Assembly (NCBI RefSeq): GCF_004353905.1
Contig: NZ_SMOD01000021.1
Location: forward strand, 1 to 64,000
Direction: 5' to 3'
DNA from: Paraburkholderia guartelaensis
Lineage (GTDB): Bacteria; Pseudomonadota; Gammaproteobacteria; Burkholderiales; Burkholderiaceae
DNA: 64,000 bases
Part shown: in pieces, positions 32,647 through 40,514 of the stretch
Position numbering within the stretch: position 1 is the stretch's first letter
Layout of the letters: each line of letters opens with the position of its first letter
Notes under the pieces: model-generated
Databases searched by the model: none
What the model saw: the letters and a program-made list of their open reading frames with translations, nothing else
Told to the model about the DNA's origin: nothing
Position numbers and translations under genes: made by a program

Positions 32647-33951
32647 TCACGGTTCGTGACGCAGATAGCCTTCCTTCGACGGATCGCGCATGCGCCACGA
32701 GACGATCAGCGAAATCGCGCACAGCGCGGTCACGTACCAGTAGAACGTGGACTCGCTGCCGGCGGCCTTGAACCACAGCGCGACGTATTCGGCGGAGCCG
32801 CCAAACAGCGCGTTCGCTACCGCGTACGAGAGGCCCACGCCCATCGCACGCACTTCGGGCGGGAACATCTCCGCCTTGATGAGGCCGCTGATCGACGTGT
32901 AGAAGCTGACGATCGCGAGCGCCACCGTGATCAGCGCGAATGCGGCCACGGGGCTCGCCACGTCCTTGAGCGCATGCATGAGCGGCACCGTGCCGATGAC
33001 TGCGAAAGCGCCGAACAGGATCATCGACGTGCGGCGGCCGATCTTGTCGGAAAGCGCGCCGAACACCGGCTGCATCAGCATGTAGACGAAGAGCGCGCAG
33101 GTCATGACGTTGCTCGCGGTTTTCGCGTGCATGCCGGCCGTGTTCACGAGGTACTTCTGCATATAGGTCGTGAACGTGTAGAAGATCAGCGAGCCGCCTG
33201 CCGTGAAGCCCACGACGGTCAAGAACGCGCCCTTGTGCTGCCACACGCCGCGAATCGTGCCCGCGTCGCGCTTGTGGCGCGACTCGCTCGTCGAGGTTTC
33301 ATCGAGCGATTTGCGCAGATAGAGCGAGATCAGCGCGGCGAATGCGCCGACCACGAACGGAACGCGCCAGCCCCAGGCCTTCAGTTCTTCGGTCGAGAGC
33401 GTTTGCTGCAGGATCACGAGCACGAGGAGCGCACAGAGCTGGCCGCCGATCAGCGTGACGTACTGGAACGACGCGAAGAAGCCGCGCCGGCCCTTGAGCG
33501 CGACCTCGCTCATATAGGTCGCGCTCGTGCCGTACTCACCGCCGACCGAAAGCCCCTGGAAGAGTCGCGCGACCAGCAGCAGGAACGGGGCGAACGCGCC
33601 GATCTGTGCGTAGGTGGGCAGCATGGCGATCACGAGCGAGCCGCCGCACATCATGAGCACCGAGATCATCATCGCGGTGCGGCGGCCGTGGCGGTCGGCG
33701 ATGCGGCCGAACAGCCAGCCGCCGATGGGGCGCATGAGGAAGCCCGCGGCGAACACGCCGGCGGTGTTGAGCAACTGCGTGGTGGTGTTGCCGCTCGGGA
33801 AGAACGCGGGTGCGAAATACAGCGCGCAGAACGAGTAGATATAGAAGTCGAACCACTCGACGAGATTGCCCGACGAGGCGCCGACGATGGCGAATACGCG
33901 TCGCCTCGTGTCTTGCGCGGATAGCGTGGCTTGGTTGGTCTGGACGTCCAT
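32647..33951 (-). CDS. kgtP: MHS-family MFS transporter, alpha-ketoglutarate permease-like
   Basis: This 434-residue protein has 12 likely membrane segments and the MHS signature NLVEWFDFYIYSFCALYFAPAFFP, with GRIADRHGRR after helix 2 and ALSDKIGRR in the middle. The sequence is close to KgtP-type alpha-ketoglutarate/H+ symporters; other dicarboxylates are possible. The ATG at 33951 has a GGAGAAGA ribosome binding site; an upstream in-frame start lacks one. Imperfect direct repeats lie about 120-140 bases upstream. It converges with the MocR gene. Confidence 0.85.
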   Translation of the reverse strand: MDVQTNQATLSAQDTRRRVFAIVGASSGNLVEWFDFYIYSFCALYFAPAFFPSGNTTTQLLNTAGVFAAGFLMRPIGGWLFGRIADRHGRRTAMMISVLMMCGGSLVIAMLPTYAQIGAFAPFLLLVARLFQGLSVGGEYGTSATYMSEVALKGRRGFFASFQYVTLIGGQLCALLVLVILQQTLSTEELKAWGWRVPFVVGAFAALISLYLRKSLDETSTSESRHKRDAGTIRGVWQHKGAFLTVVGFTAGGSLIFYTFTTYMQKYLVNTAGMHAKTASNVMTCALFVYMLMQPVFGALSDKIGRRTSMILFGAFAVIGTVPLMHALKDVASPVAAFALITVALAIVSFYTSISGLIKAEMFPPEVRAMGVGLSYAVANALFGGSAEYVALWFKAAGSESTFYWYVTALCAISLIVSWRMRDPSKEGYLRHEP

Positions 33952-34068
33952 GGGCGGGTCTTCTCCTGGTTTGTGTGTTTTTTGGCGAGCGGCCGTCAAG
34001 CAGCCGTCGCGAGAGTTGGAACGTGCGCCGCCGGGTCCCGGTGCGCGATGCCCGCGATTTTAGCTAAC

Positions 34069-34100
34069 TGTAATTACTTGTGTGGAAAATGTAATAACTG
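34069..34100. promoter_or_regulatory. Direct repeats upstream of kgtP
   Basis: TGTAATTACTTG (34069-34080) and TGTAATAACTG (34090-34100) are imperfect direct repeats spaced 21 bases apart, about two DNA turns, in AT-richer DNA roughly 120-150 bases before the kgtP start. This spacing suits a dimeric activator or response regulator, but no protein can be assigned. Confidence 0.3.
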
Positions 34101-34167
34101 TGCGAACGGGTCGGATCAGGCCCCTTCAAGCCCCTTCAGGCCGAAGTGACACCGGTTCGCGAGGCAG

Positions 34168-34196
34168 AAAAAAAGCCAGCGGGGAAGCGCTGGCTT
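34168..34196 (-). terminator. Rho-independent terminator of the DHA2 pump gene
   Basis: A 9-base stem AAGCCAGCG / CGCTGGCTT (34173-34181 and 34188-34196) with a 6-base loop is followed on the minus strand by seven Ts (34168-34174, partly in the stem). It begins 25 bases after the stop of the pump gene at 34221. Confidence 0.85.
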
Positions 34197-34220
34197 GAAG
34201 GGAAAGCAAGGGAAACGCGC

Positions 34221-35786
34221 TCAATGCTGCTTGCGCAGCGGCACGTCACGCAGCAGCCACGACAGCGCGAACGAGAGCACCACCACGACCGCCGCCGAGA
34301 GATAAACCGTGTGCAGTGCACCGGCGAACGCATCGAGATACTGCGCGTGCAGCGTGGGCGGCAAATGGTGGATCACGTCGGGCGTGAGCGGCTGCGGCAG
34401 TTGCACGTCGGCGGTAAGCACCTTTTCGAGCCGTGCGTTCAGCCCATGCGAGAACACCGCGCCGAACGCGGCCACGCCCACTGAGCCGCCAATCGAGCGG
34501 AACAGCGTCGCGCCCGACGTGGCCACGCCCATGTGGCGAAACTCCACGGCGTTCTGCACGGCGAGGATCAGCACCTGCATCACCATGCCGAGTCCACAGC
34601 CGAGCAGACCCATGTAGAGATACATGAGGTGGATGGGCGTGCCGATCTGCAGGCGCGCGAGCAGCATCATCGCCACGGCCACGAGCGCGGTGCCCACGAT
34701 CGGGAATATGCGGTACTTGCCGATCTTGCTGATGATGCGGCCCGTGATGATCGACATCACGAGCACGCCGCCCATCATCGGCAGCATCTGCATGCCGGCC
34801 TGCGAGGGCGTCGAGCCCTTCACCACCTGCAGATAGAGCGGCAGGAACGTGACCGAGCCGAACAGCGACACGCCCACAATGAAGCCGATCAGGCTCGCGA
34901 GCACGAAGGTGCGCTGGCGAAAGAGTTCGAGCGGGATGATGGGCTCGGCGGCGTGCTTTTCCTCGTGGATGAAGCCCGCGACAGCGACGATGCCGAGCAG
35001 CAGCGTGAGCCAGAGCGTGGGCGACGTCCACGGCAGGAGCGAGCCGCCCTCGCTCGTGAAAAGGATCAGGCAGGTGAGGGCAGCGGCGAGCCAGCCCGCG
35101 CCCATGTAGTCGATCACGTGCTTCACGTGCGCGGCGCGCGGCTTGAACACCGCGCCGATCACCACGAGCGCGATCGCGCCGAGCGGCAGATTGATGTAGA
35201 AAATCCAGCGCCACGACAGATGCTCGACGAGAAAGCCGCCAAGCAGCGGCCCGATCACCGTGGCGATGCCGAACACGCCGCCGAACATGCCCTGATACTT
35301 GCCGCGCTGCGCGGGCGGAATCACGTCGCCGATGGCGGCCATCGTCACGACCATCAGGCCGCCGCCGCCGATGCCCTGCAGGGCACGGAGCGCGATGAGC
35401 TGCTCCATGTTCTGGGCTACGCCGCAAAGCGCCGAGCCGATCAGGAAGATCACGATGGCGGCCTGCAGCACGATCTTGCGCCCGAACAGGTCGCCGAACT
35501 TGCCGTAGAGCGGCACGACGATCGTCGAGGTGAGCAGGTAGGCCGTGACGACCCACGAGAGCCGGTCGAGCCCGCCCAGCTCGCCGACGATGGTGGGCAG
35601 CGCCGTCGAGACGATGGTCTGGTCGAGCGCGGCCAGCAGCATGACGAGCAGGAGCGCCGGAAACAGCAGCCGGATCGGCGGATGGCCGCCGGTATCGGCA
35701 GCCGGGCCCGACGCCAGCACCGCTGCATTCGCGTGAGCGCCAACCCCCGCCGTAGCGGGCACAGGGTGTTTCGTGCTGGGTTTCAT
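34221..35786 (-). CDS. DHA2-family (14-TM) multidrug efflux MFS transporter
   Basis: This 521-residue protein has about 14 membrane segments. The DHA2/EmrB motifs are clear: LAALDQTIVSTALPTI in helix 1, SWVVTAYLL, GKFGDLFGRK and RALQGIGGGGLM. It should be a proton-driven exporter of drugs or metabolites. It is divergent from a TetR-family gene across 97 bases with AT-rich palindromes, so it is probably repressed by that TetR. No membrane-fusion protein gene is adjacent, so it may act alone at the inner membrane. Confidence 0.9.
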   Translation of the reverse strand: MKPSTKHPVPATAGVGAHANAAVLASGPAADTGGHPPIRLLFPALLLVMLLAALDQTIVSTALPTIVGELGGLDRLSWVVTAYLLTSTIVVPLYGKFGDLFGRKIVLQAAIVIFLIGSALCGVAQNMEQLIALRALQGIGGGGLMVVTMAAIGDVIPPAQRGKYQGMFGGVFGIATVIGPLLGGFLVEHLSWRWIFYINLPLGAIALVVIGAVFKPRAAHVKHVIDYMGAGWLAAALTCLILFTSEGGSLLPWTSPTLWLTLLLGIVAVAGFIHEEKHAAEPIIPLELFRQRTFVLASLIGFIVGVSLFGSVTFLPLYLQVVKGSTPSQAGMQMLPMMGGVLVMSIITGRIISKIGKYRIFPIVGTALVAVAMMLLARLQIGTPIHLMYLYMGLLGCGLGMVMQVLILAVQNAVEFRHMGVATSGATLFRSIGGSVGVAAFGAVFSHGLNARLEKVLTADVQLPQPLTPDVIHHLPPTLHAQYLDAFAGALHTVYLSAAVVVVLSFALSWLLRDVPLRKQH

Positions 35787-35804
35787 CGTGTCCGTCTATC
35801 TTGA

Positions 35805-35816
35805 AATTAATTAATT
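35805..35816. promoter_or_regulatory. AT palindrome between DHA2 pump and TetR genes
   Basis: AATTAATTAATT is a perfect 12-base palindrome, 19 bases upstream of the pump start and 68 bases before the TetR ATG. It is a candidate TetR operator or part of the pump promoter. Similar AT-rich short motifs (GTTAATATTAG) lie next to it. Confidence 0.4.
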
Positions 35817-35883
35817 CGGAGGTTAATATTAGGACAATTATTCCAGTTGGTCAAAATTCATTTTGTTACCGGATAAGACACCT

Positions 35884-36612
35884 ATGAACGCGCCAGAACC
35901 TTCCCTCGACAACGCCAGCGGCACGCCAGGCCGGGCCGCCGCGCGCCGTCCCGGCCGGCCGAGTGGCGGCGTGGGCGGGGCGGAGCAGCGGGCGCGTCTG
36001 ATCGACGCTGCACTTGTGCTGTTCGCGCGTCAGGGCATCCTCGACACGTCGCTTGCCGCCATCGCCCGCGAGGCGGGCGTGACGCCGGCGATGGTCCACT
36101 ACTACTTCAAGACCCGCGATCAGCTGATCGACGTGCTGATCGACGAGCGTTTCATTCCGCTGCGCGAGGCGCTTGGCGACACCTTCGCGGAGCATCCCGA
36201 CGATCCCGTGGCGGCGCTCACTGCGCTCGTGCAGCGCTTCGTGGCGCTGGGGCAGCGCAATCCGTGGTTTCCGCCGCTGTGGGTGCGCGACGTCATCAGC
36301 GAGGGCGGCGTGCTGCGCCAGCGCATGCTCGAGCGCCTCGGCCGCGAGCACCAGGAAAAGGCCCACACGGCAATTGCGCGCTGGCAGCGCGAGGGCCGGC
36401 TCAACGCGGCGCTGGAGCCTTCGCTGCTGTTCCAGTCGCTGATGGGCCTGACGCTCCTGCCGCTCGCCACCAGCCAGATGTGGCGCGGCGACGCGCACCG
36501 GCCTCACGTCGGCGTCGACGCGATCGTGCGTCATGCGGTCGCGCTCATCACCGAGGGCGTGGGGCCCCGGCGCGTGGACGCGCGCGCCGATACGGGCATT
36601 GATACGGATTAG
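35884..36612 (+). CDS. TetR-family transcriptional regulator
   Basis: This 242-residue regulator has an N-terminal TetR helix-turn-helix at about residues 37-85 (LIDAALVLFARQGILDTSLAAIAREAGVTPAMVHYYFKTRDQLIDVLIDERF is the region; the recognition helix is TPAMVHYYF). The C-terminal ligand domain is helical. It is divergent from a DHA2 pump and probably represses it until a drug-like ligand binds. The ATG at 35884 is chosen over an in-frame TTG at 35863. Confidence 0.9.
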   Translation: MNAPEPSLDNASGTPGRAAARRPGRPSGGVGGAEQRARLIDAALVLFARQGILDTSLAAIAREAGVTPAMVHYYFKTRDQLIDVLIDERFIPLREALGDTFAEHPDDPVAALTALVQRFVALGQRNPWFPPLWVRDVISEGGVLRQRMLERLGREHQEKAHTAIARWQREGRLNAALEPSLLFQSLMGLTLLPLATSQMWRGDAHRPHVGVDAIVRHAVALITEGVGPRRVDARADTGIDTD

Positions 36613-36620
36613 TCGTCAGC

Positions 36621-38264
36621 GTGCGACGTGGTACGCTCCGGGACCTTTGCGGCACGGCCCGTGCGCTGTGCCGCGCGAATGTTTCCCGGTCGAGGTCCGG
36701 TCTGCCTTCTTCTTCCGCTTCTTCCCGCGCTTCTGCGCATCGAGCCCCCGCCATCGTCTGGTTTCGCGACGATCTCCGGCTTGCCGACCAGCCCGCGCTC
36801 GCGCAGGCCGCAGCGAGCGGCCTCCCGCTGATCTGCGTCTGGATCCACGATCCGCACGCCTCGGGCGAGCGCACGGAGGGCGGCGCGGCGCGCTGGTGGC
36901 GTCATGAATCGCTGCGCGCGCTCGAAGCCGCGCTGGCCGCTCGCGGCGGCCGCCTGCTGCTCTTGCAGGGCGACGAAGCGACGACGCTCGACGCCCTCGT
37001 CACGGAAACCGGCGCGCAAGCTGTGTACTGGAACCGCCGCTACGGCGCGGCGCAACGCGAGGTCGATCGCGCCCTCAAAGCCTCGCTGCGCGAGCGCGGC
37101 GTCAGTGTCGAGAGCTTCAGCGGTCAGCTCCTCAACGAGCCGTGGACGGTGCTCAATCAGTCCGGCGAGCCATTTCAGGTCTTCAGCGCGTACTGGCGCG
37201 CCTGCCTGCGCGTGGGCGATCCGCCGCCGCCGGAAGGCGAGCCCGAACGGATGATTTTTCAATCGCTGCCAGCACGTCTTACCCAGCGCGCATCGAAACT
37301 CGACGCGCTCGGCCTGGCGCCGCGCGCGCCCGACTGGTCGGGCGGCTTGCGCGAGGCCTGGCCGGCGGGCGAGGAAGCCGCGCTGGAGCGCCTGCGCGCG
37401 TTCCTCGCCACCGACCTCGATGCCTACGCCGGCGAGCGCGACGAACCCGGCGACGCCGCCACGAGCCGCCTCTCCCCGTATCTCGCTGTCGGCGCAATTT
37501 CGCCGCGCCAGGTCTGGGCGGCGCTCAGGGCGGCGCAGCACGCGCACGGACGGGGATCGGCGCGGCGCGCCGCGAGCGCCGAAAAGTTCGCGAGCGAGTT
37601 GGGCTGGCGGGAGTTCTGCCATTACCAACGCTTTCACTACGCCGATCTGGCAACGCGCAACCTGCGTCCCGCTTTCGACGCCATGCCGTGGCGCAAGGAC
37701 GCTGCCGGTCTGAAAGCGTGGCAGCGCGGGCTGACCGGCTATCCGCTCGTCGATGCCGGCATGCGCGAGCTTTGGCACACCGGCTGGATGCACAACCGCG
37801 TGCGCATGGTCGCGGCTTCTTTCCTGAGCAAGCATCTGCTGATCGACTGGCGCGCGGGCGAATCCTGGTTCTGGGACACGCTCGTCGATGCCGACCCGGC
37901 CAGCAACCCGGCCAACTGGCAGTGGGTGGCGGGCTCGGGCGTGGATGCCGCGCCGTATTTCCGCATCTTCAATCCGGTGCTGCAGGGTCAGAAGTTCGAC
38001 CCGCGCGGCACCTACGTGCGGCATTGGGTGCCGGAGCTGGCAGACCTGCCCGATGCGCTCGTCCACCAGCCGTGGAAGGCCAGCGCGCAGCAGCTCGAAG
38101 CTGCGGGCGTGCGTCTCGGCAAAGATTATCCGGAACCTGTCGTCGAGCACGAACTGGCGCGCCAGCGTGCACTCGAAGCCTTTGCGCAAACCGGTAAGGC
38201 CAAGGGCCTTGCCGCTTCGCGACAGGATCCAGAGCAGGACACAAAACAGGGCGGCAAGGCGTGA
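36621..38264 (+). CDS. phrB: Deoxyribodipyrimidine photolyase / cryptochrome-family protein
   Basis: This protein, up to 547 residues, has the N-terminal antenna domain beginning PAIVWFRDDLRLADQPAL and the C-terminal FAD-binding domain with SRLSPYLAVGAISPRQVW, ELGWREFCHYQRF, GMRELWHTGWMHNRVRM and DADPASNPANWQWVAG. It repairs cyclobutane pyrimidine dimers using light. The start is uncertain: no ATG exists before the conserved region, and GTG at 36621 (no clear ribosome binding site) gives about 45 extra Arg/Ser-rich residues compared with typical class I photolyases. It begins 9 bases after the TetR stop. Confidence 0.9.
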   Translation: MRRGTLRDLCGTARALCRANVSRSRSGLPSSSASSRASAHRAPAIVWFRDDLRLADQPALAQAAASGLPLICVWIHDPHASGERTEGGAARWWRHESLRALEAALAARGGRLLLLQGDEATTLDALVTETGAQAVYWNRRYGAAQREVDRALKASLRERGVSVESFSGQLLNEPWTVLNQSGEPFQVFSAYWRACLRVGDPPPPEGEPERMIFQSLPARLTQRASKLDALGLAPRAPDWSGGLREAWPAGEEAALERLRAFLATDLDAYAGERDEPGDAATSRLSPYLAVGAISPRQVWAALRAAQHAHGRGSARRAASAEKFASELGWREFCHYQRFHYADLATRNLRPAFDAMPWRKDAAGLKAWQRGLTGYPLVDAGMRELWHTGWMHNRVRMVAASFLSKHLLIDWRAGESWFWDTLVDADPASNPANWQWVAGSGVDAAPYFRIFNPVLQGQKFDPRGTYVRHWVPELADLPDALVHQPWKASAQQLEAAGVRLGKDYPEPVVEHELARQRALEAFAQTGKAKGLAASRQDPEQDTKQGGKA

Positions 38265-38462
38265 GCGCGGCCGTCATCGGGCTGTCTTGTGATGCGGCTA
38301 TCGTGCGCGGCGCGGCTGGGCGCACTCACAGCACGCGGGAACCGGACGGCATTAAGATTGCTCTATCAGGACGGCCCGCGTTGCCGTGCGCCCGGCGTGA
38401 TACCGGGCTCGTAGCCTTGCGGCACTCGGCCTGACAGACAGAAAGGCATGTAAGCAAACACA

Positions 38463-38873
38463 ATGAACGCAGTACACAAGCTCGACCGGACGACCATCGT
38501 CCTCGTCGAAGACGACCCGCACAGCCGGGCGTCACTGACTTCGCTCCTCGAGGCGGAGGGTGCGCATGTCGTGGCGGTCGAAGACGCCGAAACCGGCGTC
38601 GAGGCGGCGCTGAGCCTGCACCCCGATGCCGTGGTCTGCGATCTCGACCTCCCGGCCATGGATGGCTTCTATCTGATCCAGCGTTTGCGCGACTACGAAA
38701 TTCGCGGCGATCACGCACCGACCGTCGCGGTCGCGCTCACGGGCCATACCGACGAAAGCTGGCGTTTGCGCAGCATCGGCGAAGGCTTTCAGCACTTCAT
38801 GACCAAGCCGGCCCGGCCGGAAGAACTGGTGACGCTGCTGAGCGACGCGATCGACGCGCGCCAGTCGCTGTGA
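38463..38873 (+). CDS. Stand-alone response-regulator receiver protein
   Basis: This 136-residue protein is a single receiver domain without an output domain. The acidic pair Glu-Asp-Asp (VLVEDDPHSR), phosphoacceptor Asp60 in VVCDLDLPAMDG, conserved Thr93 in ALTGH and Lys115 in FMTKPARP are all present. Such proteins act as phosphate shuttles or sinks or regulate partners by contact. No kinase gene is adjacent, so its partner is elsewhere. About 200 bases upstream are non-coding. Confidence 0.9.
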   Translation: MNAVHKLDRTTIVLVEDDPHSRASLTSLLEAEGAHVVAVEDAETGVEAALSLHPDAVVCDLDLPAMDGFYLIQRLRDYEIRGDHAPTVAVALTGHTDESWRLRSIGEGFQHFMTKPARPEELVTLLSDAIDARQSL

Positions 38874-38922
38874 CGCCGCGCGCGTAGCGAGGCCGGAAAC
38901 GGGCGGGTGCTGATGGACTGGA

Positions 38923-38941
38923 GCGCCGCGACATGCGGCGC
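38923..38941. terminator. Hairpin between convergent receiver and zur genes
   Basis: GCGCCGC and GCGGCGC form a perfect 7-base stem with a 5-base loop midway between the two converging genes. No U-run follows on either strand, so it is a weak bidirectional terminator candidate. Confidence 0.3.
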
Positions 38942-38977
38942 GGCTGATCCGTTGCCTGCGCTGACGTGCGGCTAAAG

Positions 38978-39613
38978 TTAGCTAACGGACGAGGACTGCG
39001 CGGCGGCTTCGGGCGCGGCAGCGGCGTCCGCCTTTACGGCCTTGCCGGCCGAACTAGCCTGAATCTCCTGGCATTGCGCGCAGAGACCCTTGAGTTCGAT
39101 GCCGTCGCCGGCGAGCCGGTAGCCCGCGGCCTCGATCTGCGCAACTAACGCTTGGCGCAGCTTGGGCTCGTGCAACTCGGTGACGTTGCCGCACTGCTGG
39201 CACACCACGAGAATGCCGTGCTGACACTGCGTGAGGTCGTGGCAAACGGCGAACGCGTTGATCGACTCGATGCGGTGAATGAGCCCCGCCGACAGCAGGA
39301 AGTCGAGCGCCCGGTAGACCGTGGGCGGCGCCGAACCCGGATGGATCTGGCGCATTTCGTCGAGCAGCGAATACGCCTTGGTCGCGCGTCCCGAGGCGAG
39401 CAGCAACTCCAGCACCTTGCGGCGGATCGGCGTGAGCTTTTCGCCGCGCTCGCGGCAATAGGCCTCGGCCATCGCGAGTGCGGACTCGACCGACGCGCCC
39501 TTGGCGACGTCATGCGAATGGGCGTGGCCGTGATCGTGCGCGTGGTCGTGCGCCTCGCCTTGCGTGTTGCTGTGCAGGGCCAAGGCGTCCGGGGACGGTT
39601 TTGCTGTCTTCAT
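38978..39613 (-). CDS. zur: Fur-family zinc uptake regulator
   Basis: This 211-residue Fur-family protein has the winged helix in the middle (LTPIRRKVLELLLASGRATKAYSLLDEM, PPTVYRALDFLLSAGLIHRI). The CXXC pairs VCQQCGN and LCAQCQE form the structural zinc site. The motif layout favours Zur over Fur. The N-terminus carries an unusual histidine-rich stretch (about residues 21-34, HDHAHDHGHAHSHD), which may sense or store zinc. The C-terminus is an Ala/Ser-rich tail. No zinc ABC transporter genes lie next to it in this window. Confidence 0.85.
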   Translation of the reverse strand: MKTAKPSPDALALHSNTQGEAHDHAHDHGHAHSHDVAKGASVESALAMAEAYCRERGEKLTPIRRKVLELLLASGRATKAYSLLDEMRQIHPGSAPPTVYRALDFLLSAGLIHRIESINAFAVCHDLTQCQHGILVVCQQCGNVTELHEPKLRQALVAQIEAAGYRLAGDGIELKGLCAQCQEIQASSAGKAVKADAAAAPEAAAQSSSVS

Positions 39614-39670
39614 GCTTGCGATTATACGGGGCGCGCCGCCGGCCCGCCCGCGCCGCCATGGAGCGACGGC

Positions 39671-40297
39671 TCAGGTGAGCGGCAGATCGATGTACTTGCG
39701 GAAGCCCTGGCGCTGCGCGATGCGCTGATACCACCGCTCGACATTCGGCAGCGGCTCACGTTCCACGCCTTCGAGTCCGAACCAGCGCCGCGCGTACGCG
39801 CCGAGCACGATGTCGGCGAGCGAGAAGCGCTCGTTTTCCATGAAGAAGCGGCCTTGCAGATGGTGGTCGAGCAGCCGCCAAAGCGGGGTCAACTGATCGA
39901 AGTCTGCCGCGAGCTTCGCCGTGTCGCGCTTTTCGGGCGGCGTGCGTACGAGCGCGAGAAACACAGGGCGCTCGATGGGCGCGAGCGTGCCGATCGACCA
40001 GTCGAGCCAGCGCTCGATCGAGGCGCGCACCTTCGGGTCGGTCGGGTAGAGCAGGCTCGAGGGACCGTACTCCATCGCCAGATAACGCAGGATCGCGTTC
40101 GACTCCCACAGCACGAACGTGCCGTCGGTGATCGTCGGCACCTTGCCGTTCGGATTCATGGCGAGATAGGAAGGCTCGTTGAGATGGCCGAACGAGCCGC
40201 CCGCGTCGATGCGCTGGAACGGCAGCACGAGTTCATCGCAACACCACAGGACTTTCTGGACATTCACCGAATTGGCGCGTCCCCAGATCGTGATCAT
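39671..40297 (-). CDS. Glutathione S-transferase-family protein
   Basis: This 208-residue protein has a thioredoxin-fold N-terminal domain (MITIWGRANSVNVQKVLWCCDEL, NPNGKVPTITDGTFVLWESNAILRYLA) and an all-helical C-terminal domain (FSLADIVLGAYARRWFGL). The NGKVPTI and ES motif positions are those that bind glutathione in GSTs. The ATG at 40297 is taken because the preceding open frame has no GST similarity. Substrate unknown. It follows zur on the same strand but upstream of it by about 57 bases. Confidence 0.9.
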   Translation of the reverse strand: MITIWGRANSVNVQKVLWCCDELVLPFQRIDAGGSFGHLNEPSYLAMNPNGKVPTITDGTFVLWESNAILRYLAMEYGPSSLLYPTDPKVRASIERWLDWSIGTLAPIERPVFLALVRTPPEKRDTAKLAADFDQLTPLWRLLDHHLQGRFFMENERFSLADIVLGAYARRWFGLEGVEREPLPNVERWYQRIAQRQGFRKYIDLPLT

Positions 40298-40514
40298 CTG
40301 GCGCGTACTCCTTGCAAGGGGAAAAAGGGTCAAGCGCAGGCCGCCACGATACACGATTCTCGCGCGGTTTTTTTGCGCAACCAGGCATTTCGTAGAATAG
40401 GCGCTGCGCGGTGCCCGGAGTTCCGCCGCCGCGCCCGATTCGTGCGGCACCGCTCTCTCGATTTCCCGCGCGGCCGTCCCGCCTCGATCTCCAACTCACG
40501 CCCGAGACCCGCCC

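Noticed and set aside
36621..36760. Frameshift in the start of the photolyase gene
   Set aside because: An ATG in another frame exists nearby, but the photolyase frame stays open from the GTG and no residues of the conserved fold are lost, so a start-codon uncertainty is simpler.
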